Shown here one piece after another: positions 54,996 to 64,000 of a stretch of DNA of 64,000 nt. Source of the DNA: Pseudothauera nasutitermitis (lineage in GTDB: Bacteria > Pseudomonadota > Gammaproteobacteria > Burkholderiales > Rhodocyclaceae); contig NZ_SSOC01000006.1 of assembly GCF_004801295.1 (NCBI RefSeq), positions 411,632 through 475,631 on the forward strand, in the 5' to 3' direction. The notes below the pieces were generated by a model. The model was not told the origin of the DNA, ran no database searches, and saw only the letters and a program-made list of their open reading frames with translations. Both the position numbers and the translations under genes were made by a program. The first letter of the stretch is position 1. Each line of letters opens with the position of its first letter.

Positions 54996-55072
54996 GAAAG
55001 GGGCCCCCACGCTCACCGTTGCGCGGCTCGCTGCCCCCCGAGGGGGCGCTTTTTGCCTTGGGGTGGCCCGGC
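54996..55072. repeat. GC-rich intergenic hairpin repeat
   Basis: A run of GCCCCC / GGGGGC segments, notably GCCCCCCGAGGGGGC at 55032-55046 followed by GCTTTTTGCC. It resembles dispersed intergenic hairpin repeats of betaproteobacteria, and partly the motif at 24822. On the plus strand it has a terminator-like T run, but no gene ends there. Confidence 0.45.
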
Positions 55073-55075
55073 GGC

Positions 55076-55105
55076 AAAAAAGGCGCCGGCGTTTAGGCCG
55101 GCGCC
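55076..55105 (-). terminator. Rho-independent terminator of pckG
   Basis: Stem GGCGCCGGC/GCCGGCGCC (55082-55090, 55097-55105) with a six-base loop, followed on the minus strand by six T. It begins 38 bases after the pckG stop. Confidence 0.85.
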
Positions 55106-55142
55106 CGTGGAGCGGGCCGGCCCGTGGGGCCGGCGGAAGGGT

Positions 55143-59498
<4,356 letters not shown>

Positions 59499-59505
59499 GC
59501 GGCCG

Positions 59506-59538
59506 GCCGGCGGCGGGCGTTCCCAGCCCGCCGCCGGC
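59506..59538 (+). terminator. Strong GC hairpin after maeB
   Basis: Perfect 13-bp stem GCCGGCGGCGGGC/GCCCGCCGCCGGC with a seven-base loop, 8 bases after the maeB stop. No T run, so it may stabilise mRNA or act with Rho. Confidence 0.5.
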
Positions 59539-59575
59539 ATCGTAGGATGCGGCATCACACGGAGGGGAGGCGGGC

Positions 59576-60715
59576 ATGGGCCAGCAGACGGAGCGCGCGG
59601 CGCTGGTGCTGACCGGGGGCGGTGCGCGCGCGGCCTACCAGGTCGGCGTGCTGGCGGCCATCCGCGAACTGCGCGGAGGGCAGGCCACCGGCAATCCCTT
59701 CCCGATCCTGTGCGGCACCTCGGCCGGCGGCATCAACGCCGCCGCGCTGGCGGTGTATGCCGACGACTTCAACGCGGCGGTGCGCCGGCTCACCCGGATC
59801 TGGCGCAACTTCCACGTCGAGCGCGTCTATCGCACCGACCCGGCGGCGCTGTTCGGCACCGGGCTGCGCTGGGGCGGTGCGCTGACCCTGGGCTGGGCGA
59901 TCCGCCAGACGCCGCGTTCGCTGCTCGACAACAGCCCGCTGCGGGCCCTGCTCGAACGCGTGCTGGATTTCTCCAGGATCGGCCGGGCCATCGATGCCGG
60001 CCATCTGTACGCCGTGTCGGTGACCGCCTCCGGCTATACCTCGGGGGAAAGCCTGGCCTTCTTCGAGGCCGTGCCGGAAGTCCAGCCCTGGCGGCGGGCG
60101 CAGCGCGTGGGCGTGCGCGAGCGGCTCGGCGTGGATCATCTGCTGGCCACCAGCGCGCTGCCCTTCGTGTTTCCCGCCGTGCGCATCCACCGCGAGTACT
60201 TCGGCGACGGTTCGATGCGCCAGCTCTCGCCGATCAGCCCGGCCATCCACCTGGGCGCCGAGCGCATCCTGGTGGTCGGTGCCGGACGGCTGGCCGAGGA
60301 GGGGCGCCAGCGTACCGACAACTATCCGTCGCTCGCGCAGATCGCCGGGCATGCGCTGTCGAGCATCTTCCTGGACGGGCTGGCGGTCGACCTGGAGCGC
60401 CTCGCGCGCATCAACGCCACGGTGGGCGCGCTCAGCCCGGCGCAGCGCGCCGCCGCCGGCATCGCCCTGCGGCCCATCGAAACGCTGGTGATCTCGCCTT
60501 CGCGCCGGCTCGACACCATCGCCGGGCATCATCGCGGCAGTCTGCCGCGCCTGCTGCGCACGCTGCTGCGCGGCGTCGGCGCGATGCGCCGCGATGGCTC
60601 CACGCTGCTTTCCTATCTGCTCTTCGAACCGGGCTTCACCCGGGCATTGATCGAGCTGGGTTATGCGGACACGCTGGCGCGGCGCGGCGAAGTGTCTGAT
60701 TTTCTGCGCCTATGA
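59576..60715 (+). CDS. Patatin-like phospholipase
   Basis: A 379-residue serine lipid acyl-hydrolase. The oxyanion-hole motif is TGGGARAAYQVGVLAAI, the nucleophile is in CGTSAGGINAAAL (GTSAGG), and the catalytic aspartate is in FGDGSMRQLSP. These form a complete Ser/Asp dyad. It has no signal peptide, so a cytoplasmic or membrane-surface role is likely. It resembles the RssA/YchK group. It has a GGAGGG ribosome binding site. Confidence 0.9.
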   Translation: MGQQTERAALVLTGGGARAAYQVGVLAAIRELRGGQATGNPFPILCGTSAGGINAAALAVYADDFNAAVRRLTRIWRNFHVERVYRTDPAALFGTGLRWGGALTLGWAIRQTPRSLLDNSPLRALLERVLDFSRIGRAIDAGHLYAVSVTASGYTSGESLAFFEAVPEVQPWRRAQRVGVRERLGVDHLLATSALPFVFPAVRIHREYFGDGSMRQLSPISPAIHLGAERILVVGAGRLAEEGRQRTDNYPSLAQIAGHALSSIFLDGLAVDLERLARINATVGALSPAQRAAAGIALRPIETLVISPSRRLDTIAGHHRGSLPRLLRTLLRGVGAMRRDGSTLLSYLLFEPGFTRALIELGYADTLARRGEVSDFLRL

Positions 60716-60814
60716 GCACTTCCGGGGGAATGGGCGGGGGATTCCGTGCGGATAAGCGGGCCGCGCGCACGCGGGTCTTTTGCGAAGTGTTTCGTGAACC
60801 AACTTCAAAAAAGC

Positions 60815-60843
60815 TTGATATCTGTCTATTTTCATTGAAAATA
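60815..60843 (+). promoter_or_regulatory. Promoter with overlapping AT-rich palindrome
   Basis: TTGATA (60815-60820), a 16-bp spacer and GAAAAT (60837-60842). The palindrome TATTTTC-ATT-GAAAATA (60827-60843) covers the spacer and -10, so a regulator could block polymerase. It is 30 bases before the peptidase gene. Confidence 0.5.
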
Positions 60844-60872
60844 ACGAAAAACACCTTCCGCCCGGGTCCGCC

Positions 60873-61781
60873 ATGATGTTTCGAACCGTTGCCGCCGTTC
60901 TCGGCTTCGCGCTGCTGCAGTTGCCTGGCGCCCCCCAGGCCCTGGCCGGGCAGAGCATCAAGACCTCCATCCGCCAGGCCCCGCTGCCCAGCGCCACCGC
61001 CAGCGATCTGCGCCTGGGTTCCAGCGCCTTCGCCATCGCCCATCAGGAAACCGGCGAGATCCTCGTCGAGCGCCGGGGCGAGGTGGTGCTGCCGATTGCT
61101 TCGATCACCAAGCTGATGACCGCCATGGTGGTGCTCGACGCCGGGCAGAGCCTGTCGGAGACGCTCACCGTCACCCGCGCCGACATCGATACGCTCAAGG
61201 GCACCGGTTCGCGCCTGCCCATCGGCGCGCGCATGACCCGCGAGCAGATGCTGCTGCTCGCGCTGATGTCCTCGGAGAACCGCGCGGCCTCCGCGCTGGC
61301 CCGCCACTATCCGGGCGGCGAGAAGGCCTTCGTCGCGGCGATGAACGTCAAGGCGCGTCTGATTGGCCTGGACGCCACGCGCTTCTACGACAGCACCGGG
61401 CTGGACCCGCGCAATGTCTCCAACCCGCGCGATCTGGTGCGCATGGTGTCGGCGGCGTCCGCCTATCCGCTGATCCGCGAGTTTTCCACTTCCGACGACC
61501 GTCAGGTGCGCATCGGCAAATCCACGCTGCAGTACCGCAACAGCAACAGCCTGGTGCGCAGTCCGGAATGGCAGATCGGCCTGTCCAAGACCGGTTTCAT
61601 CCGCGAGGCCGGGCGTTGCCTGGTGATGCAGACCTGGCTGAAGGGCGAGCCGGTGATCATCGTGCTGATGAACGCCAACGACCGCTCCACGCGCAGCACC
61701 GACGCGGTACGCGTCAAGCAGTGGCTGGAAACCGGCGGCCTGTCGCGGGTCGCCCTGTCCGCCGGGCGCCGCGACGGCTGA
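60873..61781 (+). CDS. pbpG: D-alanyl-D-alanine endopeptidase (PBP7/PbpG-like)
   Basis: A periplasmic low-molecular-weight penicillin-binding protein of 302 residues. The signal peptide ends near ALAGQS. Active-site motifs: LPIASITKLMTAMV (SxxK), ALMSSENRAASALA (SxN) and IGLSKTGFIREAGRC (KTG). All three are complete. It trims or cleaves cross-links in peptidoglycan. There is no C-terminal amphipathic anchor as in DacA, which favours the PBP7 type. Confidence 0.9.
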   Translation: MMFRTVAAVLGFALLQLPGAPQALAGQSIKTSIRQAPLPSATASDLRLGSSAFAIAHQETGEILVERRGEVVLPIASITKLMTAMVVLDAGQSLSETLTVTRADIDTLKGTGSRLPIGARMTREQMLLLALMSSENRAASALARHYPGGEKAFVAAMNVKARLIGLDATRFYDSTGLDPRNVSNPRDLVRMVSAASAYPLIREFSTSDDRQVRIGKSTLQYRNSNSLVRSPEWQIGLSKTGFIREAGRCLVMQTWLKGEPVIIVLMNANDRSTRSTDAVRVKQWLETGGLSRVALSAGRRDG

Positions 61782-61805
61782 GCGGGACGCGCGCGGGCGC
61801 TGCGT

Positions 61806-62633
61806 TCAGCGCCGCACGTAGCCCATCGCGCGGGAAATCTCGTCGGCGGTTTCGCGGATCAGCGGCGCCCAGTCCGGATTGAAACGCTCCGAAGGCGTGG
61901 ACAGCGACAGGCCGGCGATCAGTTCGCCAGTGTCGTCGCGAATGCCTGCCGCGATGCAGCGCACCCCGTTCTCGATTTCTTCCAGGTCGTAGGCCACGCC
62001 ATGGCGGCGCACCTTGTCCAGTTCCTTTTCCAGCACCGGCAGTGCGGTGATGGATGCCGCCGTGGAGGCCGGCAGGCCGGTGCGCCGCGCATAGTCGCGG
62101 GTCCGCTCGCTACCGTCCTCCACCAGGAACAGCTTGCCGGTGGCGGTGGTGTGCAGCGGCGCGCGCGCGCCGACGATGTGCACCACGCGCACCGCCGAGC
62201 GCCCGCTGGAGGTGCGCTCCACATAGACGATCTCGTCGCCGGCGCGGATGCCCAGGTTGACGCTTTCGCCGGTGGCTGCGTGCAGTTTCAGCATGAACGG
62301 CATGGCCGTCTCGCGTAGCGAGATGCGCGACTTCACCAGGCTGCCCAGCTCCAGCAGGCGGATGCCCAGGCGATACACGCCCGGTTCGGTACGCTCGACG
62401 AAGCCGCTCTGCGTCATCGCGCCGAGAATGCGGTGGGCGGTGGACGGATGCAGGCCGGTGTCCAGCGCGAGCTGCTTGAGCGCCACCGGGTCGGGGTGGC
62501 GGGCAAGCGCGTCGAGCAGCTTCATCATGCGCTCGATGACCTGGATCGGATTCTTCGCCTCGGCGCCGGCGGCCGGGCTGGCTGGGGTTTTCGGGGGCAC
62601 TTCGAACCTGTGGGGATTGTGTAACCCGCGCAT
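61806..62633 (-). CDS. IclR family transcriptional regulator
   Basis: A 275-residue regulator. Its N-terminal winged helix (KNPIQVIERMMKLLDALARH, LKQLALDTGLHPSTAHRILGAM) is preceded by a 28-residue extension, and the C-terminal effector domain (GESVNLGIRAGDEIVYVERT, GKLFLV, IRDDTGELIAGLSLSTP) follows. It is divergent from the 2-hydroxyacid dehydrogenase gene, which it probably controls, with an inverted repeat in the gap. The effector is unknown; IclR regulators often sense small acids. Confidence 0.92.
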   Translation of the reverse strand: MRGLHNPHRFEVPPKTPASPAAGAEAKNPIQVIERMMKLLDALARHPDPVALKQLALDTGLHPSTAHRILGAMTQSGFVERTEPGVYRLGIRLLELGSLVKSRISLRETAMPFMLKLHAATGESVNLGIRAGDEIVYVERTSSGRSAVRVVHIVGARAPLHTTATGKLFLVEDGSERTRDYARRTGLPASTAASITALPVLEKELDKVRRHGVAYDLEEIENGVRCIAAGIRDDTGELIAGLSLSTPSERFNPDWAPLIRETADEISRAMGYVRR

Positions 62634-62650
62634 GGTAGCCGGCGGCGTTG

Positions 62651-62691
62651 ATTTCGCCTAGTGAAATGCGATGACGCTTGCTGCGCAAGCG
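62651..62691. promoter_or_regulatory. Candidate operators in the iclR / dehydrogenase gap
   Basis: ATTTCGC-CTA-GTGAAAT (62651-62667, 6 of 7 paired) and CGCTTGC-TGC-GCAAGCG (62675-62691, perfect 7-bp arms) lie in the 121-base divergent gap. The first resembles IclR-family boxes, which are often TTTC...GAAA palindromes. Confidence 0.5.
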
Positions 62692-62754
62692 CAAAGCGGT
62701 AATCTGCAATGGCCTGCCATCCACCGTATGCTGAACGCCTGAAGAGGTTTTGCG

Positions 62755-63711
62755 ATGACGACCACACCCACCATTGCCTGCCTGGAACGCGATTCGATCG
62801 ATGCGCCTTTCCGCGCGCCCGCCACGGCCCATCGCTGGGTCGAGTATCCGCACAGCGCGCCGGACGAAGTGGTCGCCCGCCTGCAGGGCGCCGACATCGC
62901 CATCGTCAACAAGCTGCGCCTGGGTGCCGCGCAGATCGCCGCACTGCCCGCGCTGCGCATGGTCGCGGTGTCGGCCACCGGCGCGGACAACGTCGACCTG
63001 GCCGCCTGCAGCGCGCAAGGCATCGTGGTCTCCAACGTGCGCGGCTACGCCGTGGATACCGTGCCCGAGCACGCCATGACGCTGATCCTCGCGTTGCGCC
63101 GCAGGCTGCTCGACTACGTGGCCGACGTGCGTGCCGGGCGCTGGGAGCGCAGCGAGAACTTCTGCTTCTTCGACCATCCCATCGCCGATCTGGCCGGTTC
63201 CACACTGGGCGTGGTCGGCTACGGTGACCTGGGGCGCGGTGTGGCCCGCCTGTGCGAAGCCTTCGGCATGCGCGTGCTGCGCGCCGAGCAGCGCGGCGCC
63301 GCGCAGGTGCGCGAGGGCTACACGGCCTTCGAGCAGGTGCTGGCGGAAGCCGACGTGCTGTCGCTGAACTGCCCGCTCAACGCCAGTACCCGGGGGCTGA
63401 TCGGCGCGGCCGAACTGGCGCGCATGAAGCCTTCCGCGATCCTGGTGAATACCTCGCGCGGCGGGCTGGTGGATGAAGCCGCGCTGGCCGCCGCGCTGCG
63501 CGTCGGCCGGATCGCCGGCGCGGCCACCGACGTGCTGAGCAGCGAGCCGCCGCGCGAGGGCAATGCGCTGCTCGTGCCCGACATCCCCAACCTCATCGTC
63601 ACCCCGCACGTGGCCTGGGCCTCGGCGCAGGCCATGCAGCGCCTGGCGGACCAGGTGATCGACAACATCGACGCCTTCCTCGCCGGCGCGCCGCGCAACC
63701 GGCTGGCCTGA
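62755..63711 (+). CDS. D-2-hydroxyacid dehydrogenase
   Basis: A 318-residue NAD(P)-dependent dehydrogenase. Motifs: LGVVGYGDLGRGVARLC (nucleotide-binding GxGxxG), LVNTSRGGLVDEAAL (substrate arginine), SSEPP (Glu) and IVTPHVAWAS (catalytic His). It resembles HprA/glycerate or hydroxypyruvate reductases. Its divergent position beside an IclR regulator suggests inducible metabolism of a small hydroxy or keto acid. The exact substrate is unknown. Confidence 0.9.
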   Translation: MTTTPTIACLERDSIDAPFRAPATAHRWVEYPHSAPDEVVARLQGADIAIVNKLRLGAAQIAALPALRMVAVSATGADNVDLAACSAQGIVVSNVRGYAVDTVPEHAMTLILALRRRLLDYVADVRAGRWERSENFCFFDHPIADLAGSTLGVVGYGDLGRGVARLCEAFGMRVLRAEQRGAAQVREGYTAFEQVLAEADVLSLNCPLNASTRGLIGAAELARMKPSAILVNTSRGGLVDEAALAAALRVGRIAGAATDVLSSEPPREGNALLVPDIPNLIVTPHVAWASAQAMQRLADQVIDNIDAFLAGAPRNRLA

Positions 63712-63800
63712 ACGCCGGGGCGCCTGTCGCGGCGCAGCCGGATCGGGGATAATGCGCGCTTGCGCCCGGCATCCGCCGGGCATCTCCAGGTATCCCCGCC

Positions 63801-64000
63801 TTGAACACCGTACGCAGAAGACCTCCCGAACCGGCGCCGACGCGCATTGCCGGCACCCTCAAGGCACGCCCGAAGGCACCGGCCGAGGAAGAAGCGCCGC
63901 GCGGGACGCCCGCCGCACAGGACGCCGGGCGTCCCGCGCGGCGGACGGAATCGCCGGCAGGGGCGCGCAAGCCCACGGCTTCCACGCCGGCGAAGGCGGA
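63801..64000 (+). CDS. Partial ORF at the right window edge, N-terminal low-complexity protein
   Basis: From TTG at 63801 a frame stays open to the window end, reading NTVRRRPPEPAPTRIAGTL and then an Ala/Pro/Arg/Glu-rich stretch. GATAAT at 63748-63753 is a possible -10. Such basic low-complexity starts occur on rRNA-modifying enzymes such as pseudouridine synthases, but no domain is visible, so the function is unassigned. Another start further on is possible. Confidence 0.4.
   Translation, partial: MNTVRRRPPEPAPTRIAGTLKARPKAPAEEEAPRGTPAAQDAGRPARRTESPAGARKPTASTPAKA

Overview
The window is GC-rich DNA of a Gram-negative betaproteobacterium. I infer a Rhodocyclales member of the Azoarcus/Thauera type from trimeric porins with the MQKKL-type signal peptide, GTP-dependent PEP carboxykinase next to a MaeB-type malic enzyme, the layout of the LPS inner-core operon, and an aerobic-type cobalamin salvage locus with BluB. 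The assignment rests on gene content only. No tRNA, rRNA, CRISPR array or complete insertion sequence was seen.

Layout. (1) 0-19 kb is a surface-polysaccharide region. On the minus strand lie wzz, a Wzx-like flippase, pseB, pseC, an AT-richer acyltransferase and, at the left edge, a broken wecE-type aminotransferase. On the plus strand, from about 6.5 kb, run a NodU-type carbamoyltransferase, glycosyltransferases (DUF6625-like, GT4, GT2, GT4, CgeB/GT1-like, GT9-like), a sugar-kinase-fold protein and a pyruvyl transferase-like protein. This stretch carries an IS3 transposase fragment and two decayed paralogues (a GT4 and a DUF6625-like gene). rmlA and rmlC close it on the minus strand. (2) 19-22.5 kb holds two tandem paralogous porins, each with its own strong terminator, and a VapBC-like toxin-antitoxin pair. 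(3) 22.5-35 kb is one long minus-strand LPS inner-core operon: hldE, hldD, waaF, waaC, waaG, waaP, an InaA-like kinase, a tandem-kinase protein, msbA, and a glycosidase-fold/kinase fusion. Most junctions overlap by 1-4 bp. (4) 35-49.5 kb is cobalamin uptake and salvage. cobU, cobT, cobS and cobC are on the minus strand, interrupted by an opposed ccdAB pair. A cobalamin riboswitch leads two TonB-dependent receptors, btuC, btuD, cobA and cobB on the plus strand, and a 237-bp MITE-like element sits directly in front of cobA. An acetyl-CoA hydrolase/transferase and bluB follow. (5) 49.5-64 kb is mostly housekeeping: comEA-like, DUF4395, rhlE, ampD, a lytic transglycosylase, an aminotransferase, pckG and maeB (divergent), a patatin, a PBP7-like peptidase, an IclR regulator divergent from a 2-hydroxyacid dehydrogenase, and a partial ORF at the right edge.

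Functional reading. Regions 1 and 3 together make and export the cell-surface glycan: heptose synthesis and transfer, core phosphorylation, lipid A flipping by MsbA, and an O-antigen-like polymer with chain-length control. Region 4 imports corrinoids across the outer and inner membranes, amidates the corrin ring (CobB), and assembles the nucleotide loop (BluB, CobT, CobU, CobS, CobC). BtuF, CobO, CobQ and CobD are not in the window. The most interesting signals are scars of DNA turnover: the two-ended GT4 deletion remnant, the ccdAB insertion that took over the end of cobT, the MITE that displaced the cobA leader, and the run of kinase-fold genes in the LPS operon including a glycosidase/kinase fusion.
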